Positions 1 through 9,180 of a DNA stretch of 64,000 nucleotides are shown here, piece by piece; positions within the stretch are counted from its first letter, which is position 1, and every line of letters begins with the position of its first letter. The DNA is from Oopsacas minuta (Eukaryota; Porifera; Hexactinellida; Lyssacinosida; Leucopsacidae): the NCBI GenBank assembly GCA_024704765.1, contig JAKMXF010000361.1, positions 62,001 through 126,000 of the forward strand. Reading direction: 5' to 3'. The notes beneath the pieces are model-generated. The model made no database searches, was not told the DNA's origin, and saw only the letters and a program-made list of their open reading frames with translations. Position numbers and translations under genes: made by a program.

Positions 1-342
1 AATAAATGGATTCCCGACGATATATTAGCTTTAAATCCCAAAATAAAGAATATTTTCGAGAATCCAACAACTACACAATTTAACCACAGGGTACTGGGAA
101 CTACTGTATTGGGAATGGTAGCATTTGTATGGAGTGTAGCGAGACCGATAGGGTTACCACCTCGTGCCCGATTGGCTGTGAACTGCTTAGCTGGTATGGC
201 GGTTCTTCAGGTTACCCTTGGGATCAGCACCTTGTTAGCATATGTACCTACGTATCTAGCAGCTACTCACCAGATGGGATCAGTCTCACTACTCAGTCTC
301 ACTGTTTGGCTGATGCAAGAAATAAGGCGAATAATAAAGTAG
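1..342 (+). CDS. COX15: Heme A synthase COX15, 3' terminal exon (partial)
   Basis: COX15 converts heme O to heme A in the mitochondrial inner membrane, for cytochrome c oxidase. The frame is open from base 1 and reads NKWIPDDILALNP, then ENPTTTQFNHRVLG, to a TAG stop at 340-342, so only the last 113 codons are in the window. FNHR carries a histidine typical of the heme-binding helices, and LGISTLLAYVPTYLAATHQ with the LWLM-type ending matches the C-terminal two helices of animal COX15. A second conserved histidine is seen in ATHQMGS. Upstream exons lie outside the window. No canonical polyadenylation signal other than AATAAA overlapping the stop region (about 332) was seen. Identity is firm; the 5' exon boundary cannot be judged. 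Confidence 0.9.
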   Translation, partial: NKWIPDDILALNPKIKNIFENPTTTQFNHRVLGTTVLGMVAFVWSVARPIGLPPRARLAVNCLAGMAVLQVTLGISTLLAYVPTYLAATHQMGSVSLLSLTVWLMQEIRRIIK

Positions 343-2231
343 ATCTCTTATACACAGATTAAATACGCTTATTTTATCTACGTACAACTTAGATTAATTA
401 TTTTCGCAGTCCTAGCATGACTTACAATATCTTTATAGGAAATTATGTTTCTTTAGAAGTAAAAACTATTATTGTTTCTGTTTATGTGTTTGTCCGATAT
501 GGCGATATCAAAAAATAATTATGAAGATAAATCACCAATACATTTTGATAAATATGTGAATTAACACTTTTGGTTGAAAAAAGCTTAAAATGATCAGAAA
601 GCCAGAAAATTGAAGGAATTATGACAAACCTGATATCACCTCACCCTTCACGTTCATATTATTTTTCTAAAAGTGAGAAAGCCAAACTTTTGTTTCCATC
701 GTGAACGAGTTAAGTTTATCCCATTTTTATTCCAGCCTCTACTAGGAGTAAACCTGAGTGAATACTACACAAATATGAAGAATTGTATTAATGTTATGTT
801 GGGCTGGAGGAAGGGCATCGAAGCAGATTTAGATTAGCTAAGCATAAATTGGGAGTATTAAATGAGTTAGTGGTGCTTGTTTGGAGATTAATAAGCCCAC
901 TTAAACACCCAATTAAGCCCTGCTGAGGCTCGTGAATATGTTCAATTTAACATAAATTTTTATATCCGTTTGATCTTCATAGATCGAGTTGTCGTGCTGT
1001 CCATTGTGTATTATTGAGATTAAATTTGAATATCAGGCTCGGCAGAAATCTGGTAGAAACCTCATAAGGGCCCCAAGCTGTATTGTCGATTTGTCGAACC
1101 GAATGGGATACGTATCCTTATAAATTTATATTTCTATACGTTTTCACTATACATTGTTAATCTATTTCCAAAACCAACATGTTGATTTTGCAACATCAAC
1201 GTTTTTCAAATTTAAACATAGTAGAACCGATACAGCAGTATTTTGGCGGTACATCGCACATCGCTTGGGAAAGTTTTGAACTAAATTTGGAACTAAAATA
1301 ACACATCCACCACTTTATTACGTAAGAATCGCCTTTTTGGACAAGGTGTGACTTTATTCCATAGAAACTTCACCATTCTAAACTAGTGTGCAGTGCAGTG
1401 TAGCACAATAAAGTTCTTTAAACTCGATTATATGTCTGACAATATTATAAAGAACAGTAGTTAATAAATGAATCATTATTCGCTGCGTTATTTCAAATGA
1501 AATTTAATTCCTCAAATGCTAGATGTCATAACGTTATGCCACACATAGGGAAAGCTTGCGAGAATAGGAATCGAACTAGACTTATTCTTGTCAGGGTTTA
1601 TTGCATATATTTGTTGTACAAGATAAGATTATGGTACAATTCGAACTACGTGTAGACTACCATTTTCAATGAATTGTGTAGATGGAATCTATTTTGAAAG
1701 TTCACAATTCACAAGTTGATAATTTCTTGTCAACTTGTGAATTGTGAACTTTCAAAATAGATTCCTTATTCGCACCTTGTGTACTTGCACCTGTTCAATA
1801 CATGTATGTCTTCAATTATTATTATTGAGTAGTTGAGAAGAATGTTGCATTAGCTAAATTGTATTAGATAATAGACCGAGATATGGAATTATACACAGGA
1901 CTCTAAAATATATTTTGATTCGTAACAATGGCAATAACACTATTTCTTTGGTTATTCGATTAGATTATCGTCAATATGGCCGCCTAACTAGCATACATAC
2001 AGATTAACTGAATCTTATAATAAATCGCATTGAGGGTAATGAAGCCTCGGTTTTACGTGAAGCAGCATTTTCAAACTTTTCTCACTTTTAGTCATTCATC
2101 TGATAGGAGTTCATTCAGATCGGAGCTGACACATGACTTATAATAGGCTTTATTGGTGAACATATAAAGGTGATGGAGATGCGATAAACATCAAATACAC
2201 AATATTATCAGCTGATTCATATATCTGTAGC
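343..2231. other. Intergenic region, no gene recognised
   Basis: AT-rich DNA between COX15 and the first small membrane-protein gene. All frames are broken by stops and no known protein motif is visible. The one structured element is a perfect inverted repeat at 1684-1765, listed separately. Confidence 0.6.
1684..1765. repeat. Perfect 36-bp inverted repeat with 10-nt spacer
   Basis: The left arm at 1684-1719 (starts GGAATCTATTTTG, ends CAAGTTGA) is the exact reverse complement of 1730-1765, with spacer 1720-1729. An RNA from either strand would fold into a 36-bp perfect stem. It lies about 470 bp upstream of the first small membrane-protein gene. It could be a hairpin RNA precursor, a fold-back element, or a fresh inverted duplication; the sequence cannot decide. 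Confidence 0.9.
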
Positions 2232-2516
2232 ATGGGTTCGGCAGGAACGTATTGTTGGAGATTCCTCTGGCTTATCCTCTTCTTGGTAATAGGATGGTGG
2301 TTGGGATTCTTCTGTGCAGGTTTGTACGTGCTAATTGGACCATTTTGGATGTGTTGTGGATGTTGGCAACCAGTAGCTAGAGTTCTCCTAGTTGGTCTCC
2401 ATCTGCCATTATTGCTTATTAAATTTATGAAGGAGGGGAAAACTGGATGCCCTAGCAAAAAGGGACTCGTGAAAGAAATGGGAGAGCTACTGTTAAAGTT
2501 TGTGTCATACGTCTAA
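2232..2516 (+). CDS. Small two-to-three-span membrane protein, GWW family copy 1
   Basis: A 94-residue intronless frame. Residues about 8-30 form a hydrophobic helix ending in the core GWWLGFFCAG, followed by a second hydrophobic stretch (LYVLIGPFWMCCGCW) and a third (VLLVGLHLPLLLI), then a basic tail with KEGKTG. The Cys cluster CCGC after the second helix could be palmitoylated (inference). It is clearly paralogous to the gene on the other strand at 3864-4223, which shares GWW-x-G-x-FCAG, VLI-x-P-x-W and the KEG tail motif. I believe similar short uncharacterised proteins occur in invertebrates but know no function. The start is the first ATG after a stop. Confidence 0.7.
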   Translation: MGSAGTYCWRFLWLILFLVIGWWLGFFCAGLYVLIGPFWMCCGCWQPVARVLLVGLHLPLLLIKFMKEGKTGCPSKKGLVKEMGELLLKFVSYV

Positions 2517-2625
2517 TGCTGAAGAAATTATTATAAAGCAATTTGATTATTTCTCTTACTTATTCATTATTATTTATTTATAAAGTTGTAGAATTTAGTA
2601 TTAAATTCATTTCTAAGCATCTACA

Positions 2626-2668
2626 TTAATAATAATAATAATAATTATTATTATTATTATTATTATTT
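2626..2668. repeat. (AAT)n/(ATT)n simple repeat
   Basis: About 43 bp of AAT triplets switching to ATT triplets, so that the tract is also self-complementary. It lies just 3' of the first small membrane-protein gene. Confidence 0.85.
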
Positions 2669-2710
2669 TAAATTTATTGACAAACTGTATAGTAATAAAA
2701 TATAAATATA

Positions 2711-2799
2711 CAGTAGAAGCAAATACGTACACGAGCGAAATTTGTACTTCTTTTACGGAAATTCGTATTAACTGTGTTCGTACTAACGAGGTTCTACTG
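2711..2799. mobile_element. Pogo-like MITE, 89 bp
   Basis: Begins CAGTAGAAGC after TA and ends GGTTCTACTG before TA; the ends are imperfect inverted repeats (right end reversed: CAGTAGAACCTCGTTAG). TA flanks and CAGTAGAA termini fit Tc1/mariner-superfamily pogo/Tigger elements. Confidence 0.65.
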
Positions 2800-3863
2800 T
2801 ATTCACCATTAATTGGAGAAGTCCTTCCAGTGGCTTTTGCCCCTATTAACAAATAAATTGCAATAATTAATGAAGGTAAACAATTACTGTCACAGAGTTC
2901 GAATATTAAATATTTGAATGGTGTTATATAATATGAGTATACAGTCAGAGTCACTTAGTATGAACCCTCTCGGGGGGCCAAAAGACTCTCAAAATAATAA
3001 AATACTTGATTGTATATGTAATTTTATTGATTTACAGCCTCAAATAAGCAAATGTTTAAAATACTTGATCTTGAAACTAATGATAATATTAACGTTAGTT
3101 CCTTTGATAGGATATTAATGAAGTACTCTAGAGGATTCTATCTACTTCCTATATTAATTCGTAACATTAAGGAAGCAAGTAAAAATACAGAATACCTGCA
3201 ATGTTGAGATTCTTTGGTGCAGTTGAGTATCACATAGTGATTACACAACTTCTTCACTATTTGAATTCATTAAACTTCCCAGATAAGAGCTAATTTATTC
3301 CTGATACGTACCTACAAAAATTCTGAATATAACTAACAAAACGTATCTAGTAGTAATAATTATATATAATGAATACATATACTAAATGAATTATTGAATA
3401 ATACACCTTCTAAAATAGGGGTACACTTATTCGTCATTTTTTTGGGGGTTATCTCTGGTGCACAGTTTGTGGGGAGTAGTAGGGTGAACCCTGTTTGTAT
3501 TGTTCTGTACATGACTGATTATCGAAATGGCAGTGAGGAAAGTATATGATGGACACAAAGGTTAGAACTCTTATTATCAAGGAACACTATTCAATAGTCA
3601 CCTATGTGTTCCCCATTAGAGATATTACTGTGTATGAAAGATTTATTGTATAAGATAATATCCGAGTAATGATCTCACTTTAAATGCGTACTTTATTTTA
3701 TATAATCAATTAACAACGACACAGCTAAGTACTAAAAATACCGAACAATAATAATGAAAATAAGCATCTCAGAATATAGATGAGATATTCAAACTATAAG
3801 AAATGTTTAGATAGCAGAACTATTATAACTACACAAACTAATTTATTAAATATTTGAATGTTA

Positions 3864-4223
3864 TTAGAATGGAGAGATGAGATCCTTGAACATCATTCCC
3901 AAGTCTTTCGTCAGATCCCCGTAACCAGGAAAACTGTCTCTCCCTTCCTTTATGTACTTAGCATTGAGGATTGGAAAGCAAGTGCCGATCCAAAGAAATT
4001 TAATCTATGAAATAATAAATACATTAAATTTAGTCAGAATTGAAATTCAATATCTAATCATTTTGAAAATTGAAAGAATATAACTCACCACTGGTGTCAA
4101 TGCATCTATACACACCCAGCAAGGTGAAATAAGAACGAACCAACCAGCACAGAAATTTCCTATCCACCACCCGATCACAATAAAGATTATAAACCATAGA
4201 ATTGTCCAACCTGCGTTTGCCAT
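3864..4223 (-). CDS. Small membrane protein, GWW family copy 2 (two exons)
   Basis: Exon 1 is 4223-4089 (45 codons from an ATG reading MANAGWTILW), with donor GTGAGT at 4088. Exon 2 is 4004-3864, after acceptor TTTCATAG. Joined in phase 0 they give a 91-residue protein. The core GWWIGNFCAGWFVLISPCW aligns with copy 1 on the other strand, and exon 2 restores the same tail (LNAKYIKEG, then a short helix ending DLISPF). The intron falls after LTPV, a place where copy 1 has no intron, so the pair differs by intron gain or loss. An upstream in-frame ATG at 4292 adds 23 residues; I prefer 4223 because the alignment with copy 1 begins there. Function unknown; three hydrophobic segments suggest a membrane protein. 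Confidence 0.7.
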
Positions 4224-4689
4224 TTCAATTGAGATAGATTGAAAATGCGGGAGAATTAAACTAGAATGAAAGCTAGATTTGAAATCTTGCAATTCTTACT
4301 ATATATATATGTGTGTGTGTATCAGAGTATATCATTAATTAATGAATAAGGCCTAATTTCAATAACATGTAGAATTTAGAGATAATTGAGTCTTATCAGC
4401 AAAATAACGATATTCTTTGAATCTATAGCAATATTTTAGTCCAAATTATTAGTGTATCTTAATTAATTCTATTATGTGTATTAGAGACTTCCGATGTGCA
4501 TCCGTAGGCTGACAATAATTTCTGTGTTTTAGAGTTTCTAATATCATATGTTCTGGTATCGGATATTATAATAGAATCAATTTTACAGGTAAGACAAGAA
4601 AATGACTACATACATTTCTACACTCTATAATAGCAACTCTTTTGTATTATTCTAGAAAACATTAGCATATTAGATTTCCATAGCTACGA

Positions 4690-5335
4690 GTACGCAACTC
4701 TTACTCACGCTATTCGGTTGCGAACACTTCGTGTCCGCACTCAGGACTACGGCCCTCGAGTACATAACTCATAATCTTAACCGTAGCAAACATGGTACTA
4801 CCATAATCTTTAAATCTGCTTATTTTATGTCCCCAAAAGTAAACAAATATTTATATAATATTGTTTACAATATCATATTTGGATTCAACATACTCGATTA
4901 CCTCAGTATTACCATTGAAAGCAAGTTTCTACCACAATTTTGAAATTTGTTTACTTCATGTACCTTAAAGCAAACAAATATTCACGATATGTTGTTTACA
5001 ATACCATATTCAAGACTCAGCATACTCGATTACCTCTGAGTAGCCATTTAGAGCAGCCTGTACATATATTTTAGATTTGGATGATTTGTTTACTTAATAT
5101 TCATAAAAGCAACAATAAATTCACATATGAGAAACTTGAAAATGTGAAAATCGGGTTCAGCATGTTTGATATATTTACTGAAGTTTTATTGGATTCTATT
5201 TACTTCCTTAATAAACACGAAAAATACATAGTTATGCGACAATGTCAAAAATTGCATACCGTAACTCTTCCTTGACAACGGACAAACAGGCAAACAAACA
5301 AACAAACAACAATTGAGATTTAATAATATAGATTT
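4690..5335 (+). repeat. Dispersed repeat family, copy A
   Basis: Starts with short GC-rich palindromes (GCGAACACTTCGTGTCCGC), has two internal sub-repeats of the type GTTTACAATA..CATA..ACTCGATTACCTC (about 4860-4905 and 4990-5035), and ends with TTGACAACGG followed by a (CAAA)n-like tract and TTTAATAATATAGAT. Related copies are at 6013-6420, 52965-53160, 54222-54460 and, inverted, 62870-63262. No protein-coding capacity. It could be a non-autonomous Helitron-like element or a SINE; not decided. Confidence 0.6.
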
Positions 5336-5340
5336 TAGTA

Positions 5341-6012
5341 CTAAATTTGACCATTGACAATCGAAGAAATGTCAGAAGGGGCAGCGTCAAACCATTGTCA
5401 ATTTCATCTCATTATTATATTATTAAGGATGCTTGTTGTTTAATGGTAATACATAGAGAAGTACATATAATGAGTCACTGAATGACCATAACAGCATAAG
5501 CATGATGACGTCATTCAACTTGAATTTTGACAAAAGAGTCAAAATTCAAAATTTGATATAATAGGATCATTGGAGTATTTAACTTCATTGAAATTCTATG
5601 AATTGAAAATTGTTATATTGAAACTCATAGGACCACTAAATGTGCTTCAATATAACAAGAGTTCGATACAAACGGCTGTACATTAAGTTCATTACAAGGA
5701 GTGGTTAGGGAACATTCTTACTTATTTCGATAATTCCATGTAGCAGACATTTCCTAAAGCCAATCGTATATGATGTAACTATGTTGCATGCAACAAGACT
5801 TCATACAAGGTACGACAATTGCATGAACAAATTTAATTTTCATCCAACATTTCTTGCATGAAAATAGTACATGTTCCTAATTCCATACAAACAAGTTTTT
5901 TGCAGCATTATTGCATGCAACTCTTGTCATACATAATGCAACAAAATACCCTCAAATTCCCCAAACAAATTTTAATGCAACAATATTGCATCCTGTATGG
6001 TAGGCTTTATAT
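5341..6012. repeat. Intergenic DNA with clustered TTGCATGCAA motifs
   Basis: Contains a 12-bp perfect palindrome GTTGCATGCAAC at about 5773-5784 and at least five further ATTGCAT/TTGCATG motifs to 5990. The edges near 5804 (TCATACAAGG) and 5998 (CCTGTATGGTA) look loosely inverted, as in a decayed MITE. No gene seen. Confidence 0.35.
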
Positions 6013-6420
6013 TATACGAGCCACTACGCTTGCTCGCGCTGCGAGGTTTGCGAACACTGTGTTCGCATGTAACTCGGCACTTCGTGCCTCGAATTGGCAA
6101 AGTATATAAAATGCAAAATGAATTAATAAATATATATTTGAGCTATTTGTTTACTTTATATTCATAAAAACAACAAAATTTACATATGATGAACTTGAAA
6201 ATGCGAAATTCAGATTCAGCATATTTGATATATTTATTCAAGTTATATAGAATTGTGCTTACAATCTTGATAAACACGATAAATACATAGTTATGTGACA
6301 TCTCATAATTGAGTAGTTCGAATTCAATACAACATTCCATAAATCCTTTCCCTGACAACGGACAAACAAACAAACACACACACACAACGGTCGAGTTTTA
6401 ATAGTATTGATTAGTCAAAG
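6013..6420 (+). repeat. Dispersed repeat family, copy B
   Basis: Begins TACGAGCCACTACGCTTGCTCGC, with hairpin units GCGAACACTGTGTTCGC and CGGCACTTCGTGCCTCG, then the same body as copy A (TTTGTTTACTTTATATTCATAA, AACTTGAAAATG, GATAAACACGATAAATACATAG) and the same end (CCTGACAACGGACAAACAAAC). It lies just 3' of RRP7A. Confidence 0.6.
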
Positions 6421-6481
6421 TTACCCCCTATTGAAACAAAATAGTAGGTAATCTAGGCAATAAAATTGGGTGAAACAAATA

Positions 6482-7297
6482 CTACAAAGGTTTGAATTTT
6501 CTCTGAAGTTTCATTGCAGTAATTTTTTTCTTGTCTTCATCAAACTTTTTCTGTAGCTGTAGAATATTGTCTCTCTTCTCTTCTCTCATTTGGAATTTGT
6601 AAAAGTGTAGTAATTCATTCTTTTTCTTTTTCTTAGTAACTTTCCTTAGTCGTATTTTTGAGAGATTATGTTTGGGGACCTTTTTATTATTCTTGCCAGT
6701 GACTGTTATCCAACCATCTTCATCAGGAATATTTCTACGTTTCTTAACTGTATTCTCTTCTGTTTGTCTTCTTGCGTCATATTTTGTCATAAATCTCTTT
6801 ACCTGAGTTTGGAGTTGTTCAATTTCAGGCCTCTCATCTTTGTATTCTTCTATCCAGGAATTGATTCCGATTTGTTTCACTATCGTACAACTGATAGGAG
6901 ATTCAATAGAGTTCCTGGATAATTCCTCAATACATTCTAAAGATATTTCATTTACAAATACAACGTAAGCATAGATGAAACCATCAGAATTTGGTAGCAA
7001 GATAGAGAAATACGGATCTTTGCTTGATTTTGTTGACACTTTTAAGTTTAACCCACCCAAAGACTTGCTAATATGTAAGTAGGAGATTGCACCTAATGAA
7101 TTGAATATACCAGTTACACTCTCCTTCTTCATATAGAATGGTAATCCTGCTACAAACAGGGTTTTACCATCAGGCAACTCTTTCTTGTCACTGTGGTCTG
7201 TGTGAACTTTACAATACAATGAGTGTGGATCTGATGGCAGGTCGTATTTAAACATCACATCTATTATATAATAATCTCCAACTTTATTTGAACTCAT
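6482..7297 (-). CDS. RRP7A: Ribosomal RNA-processing protein 7 homolog
   Basis: An intronless 271-residue protein of the small-subunit processome. The N-terminal part holds an RRM-like fold (TLFVAGLPFYMKKESVTGIF at about residues 45-64, then YLHISKSLGG). The C-terminus has the RRP7 signature: DEDGWITVTGK, a lysine-rich stretch, then LLHFYKFQMREEKRD, KKFDEDKKKITAMK and the end QRKFKPL, matching the family ending RKFRPY. Length fits the family (about 280 in human). The stop is TAG at 6482-6484. The first Met is taken as the start; the next upstream ATG is out of frame. A short repeat (copy B) abuts its 3' end. Identity is firm from the C-terminal domain. Confidence 0.9.
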   Translation of the reverse strand: MSSNKVGDYYIIDVMFKYDLPSDPHSLYCKVHTDHSDKKELPDGKTLFVAGLPFYMKKESVTGIFNSLGAISYLHISKSLGGLNLKVSTKSSKDPYFSILLPNSDGFIYAYVVFVNEISLECIEELSRNSIESPISCTIVKQIGINSWIEEYKDERPEIEQLQTQVKRFMTKYDARRQTEENTVKKRRNIPDEDGWITVTGKNNKKVPKHNLSKIRLRKVTKKKKKNELLHFYKFQMREEKRDNILQLQKKFDEDKKKITAMKLQRKFKPL

Positions 7298-7620
7298 CTG
7301 TATAGTGACTCTCTCTTTTGCATAAAATCACTGAAAATTTATTAGAAAATGGTATAATTTTCAAAATTTAATATTTTAGAAACTTCTACATATGTAAAGG
7401 AAGTCGGGTCTGTGGATGTGTTGATATGCCCACATTCCCCAATTGGGACCTTCAATTTCAACTATTAAATATTTATAATGTATGAGCCCAAAATTAGTAC
7501 GTCATCCTTTCCTAAATCTAAATTTGAAATTGTCTGACGTAGGCCAAATGTATACCTTTAGATCCCTGAGCTGTGGGTTCTTCAATCAATTCAAGACATA
7601 GAAATATATTCATACAAGTA
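7298..7620. other. RRP7A upstream region
   Basis: AT-rich spacer between the RRP7A start codon and the mariner left end; probably carries the RRP7A promoter. No recognisable element or second gene. Confidence 0.4.
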
Positions 7621-8927
7621 GAACGGGCGTTCAAAAGTTCCCGACCCTACCCAATATTTTTGTAACTATACAGAATATACATGTACAATTGTTATATTTT
7701 CTCGAAATAATCACCATTAACGTCTATGACTCGTTGTAGACGATCTAGCCATTTATAAATACATTTTTATAGTCTCCGAGCGGGATACTTTTTAGGAATC
7801 TCCAAATTGCGTTCCCTAGGTCGATTCTGGTATCAAAATGCCTGCCTGCAAGGTCCTTTTTCAACTTTGCAAAGAGCCAAAAATCACAAGGAGCGAGATC
7901 AGGTGAGTAGGGTGGGTGATCTAGCTCAACAACTCTCATTCTATCCAACTCTGACTTTACGAGCTTAGTTTTATGTGGCCGTGCATTATCGTGCAATAAT
8001 CGCATGCCCCGCGGTCTAGACTTTGGCCTCTGCTCCCAGCAATGTTTTTCTACTTCTGAGAGGCAACTGTTTGCATAAAAGTCCCCGGTAATTGTCTCCC
8101 CTTTTGGTATTATAATCTGGGCGATTGGGCCATGTGCATCAAAGAAAATTGAGTACAGGGCCTTCTGACCTCTGAAGTCCGACCTAGGATTGAGAGGAGG
8201 CGCCTCACCTTTTACGACCCATACCTTATTTCTTTCTTTGGATAGTGGCTCGTCGTATCTTATCCAAGTCTCGTCACCAATAATGATTTCTGCCAACCTT
8301 CTTGGATCCGAGTCGTTATACTCGGAGAGCGTTTTCTTGCACAAGTTACCGACGGTCCTTTTGGTCCTTTGTAAGGGATTGCGGGATCCACCTCGAACAA
8401 ATTTTGCGAACTTTCAGCTCCCGTTGAGATCCCTACACTCATAGCTAACTCCTCAACAGTGATATGAAGATCTTCTTCCACTCTCCAGCGAATTTCAGAG
8501 GTGTTACTGCTAGTGACGGCGGATATGGGACGCCCGATTCGCTCCTAATCTTCCAGTGACTCTCGTCCTTCACGAAACCGCTTGGCCCACTCCTTCACAG
8601 TAGTATATGAAAGACTAGCATCTCCATAAACGACTTCCAAGTCAATGAGAATATCCTTAGGGTCAATACCAAGAAGCGTGCGAATTTTGATATAGGATCT
8701 TTGCTCCAATTTCAAATTTGAAGTAATAAATACTGGAAAATACAAGAATAGTTAAAACTGAGAAATTTGAAATAATCGTAACTAGAAAATTATTGACGAT
8801 ATATGAAAGTTAAAGTAGTTCTGAATAGACAATTGAATAATTTTCGTGTTGAATACAGATACGTAATATAACATCTTATATCTTAAAATTATATGACCAA
8901 GGTTGGGAACTTTTTGAACACCCGTTG
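7621..8927 (-). mobile_element. Mariner element (DD34D), 1307 bp, decayed
   Basis: Terminal inverted repeats GAACGGGCGTTCAAAAG at the left and, reversed from the right, CAACGGGTGTTCAAAAAG, continuing with GTTCCC. Both ends are flanked by TA (7619-7620 and 8928-8929), the target duplication of Tc1/mariner elements. The interior is almost entirely a broken transposase gene on the minus strand. Size (about 1.3 kb) is normal for mariner. Confidence 0.9.
7692..8745 (-). pseudogene. Mariner transposase pseudogene
   Basis: Starts near 8745 with a helix-turn-helix region (LSYTTVKEWAKRFREGRESLED), which is immediately followed by an in-frame TAG at about 8548. The frame continues (ERIGRPISAVTSSNTSEIRW, then VEELAMSVGIS) to a frameshift near 8420 and another near 8345. 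The catalytic block is intact: GDETWIRYDEP, LLHDNARPHK, YSPDLAPCDFWLF, with exactly 34 residues between the second and third catalytic Asp, which defines mariner DD34D. A final one-base lesion near 7765 moves the C-terminus (LDRLQRVIDVNGDYFEKI) out of frame. At least four lesions mean it is not functional. Confidence 0.9.
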
Positions 8928-8929
8928 TA

Positions 8930-9180
8930 ATATATACTCAGGTTGAATTGTTTTAACTTAGTAGATCACATAATGTCAAATCAGTGAGAATTATCTACAT
9001 AATTAATTATCCTTGAATTACTAATCAAAAGTTTATATAGAGGGATAATATTAAGGCTATTTCCCTAATAAAATAGAATAATATTAATTTCTAATTATAA
9101 ATTTCTAAAATTAACCGATGTTATCACAAAGTATATAAAAGCAGAGATATTTATTAAGATTGAAATAAAAAAAGTGAGTT
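8930..9180. promoter_or_regulatory. Upstream region of the beta-helix receptor gene
   Basis: 250 bp of AT-rich DNA before the ATG at 9181. A TATATAAAAG-like string at about 9131-9140 sits 40-50 bp upstream of the ATG and could be a TATA box with a very short leader. This is a position-based guess. Confidence 0.3.

Noticed and set aside
1540-1600. Possible tRNA T-arm (TAGTTCGATTCCTATTC on the minus strand)
   Set aside because: The five bases on each side of the loop do not pair, and no acceptor or anticodon arm can be drawn.
5860-6109. 83-codon plus-strand frame
   Set aside because: It runs across the TTGCATGCAA cluster into the palindromic head of repeat copy B; composition is that of repeats.
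7745-8344. 199-codon minus-strand reading frame as a functional gene
   Set aside because: It is the catalytic part of the mariner transposase, but the N-terminal domain is separated by a stop and frameshifts, so it is annotated as a pseudogene.
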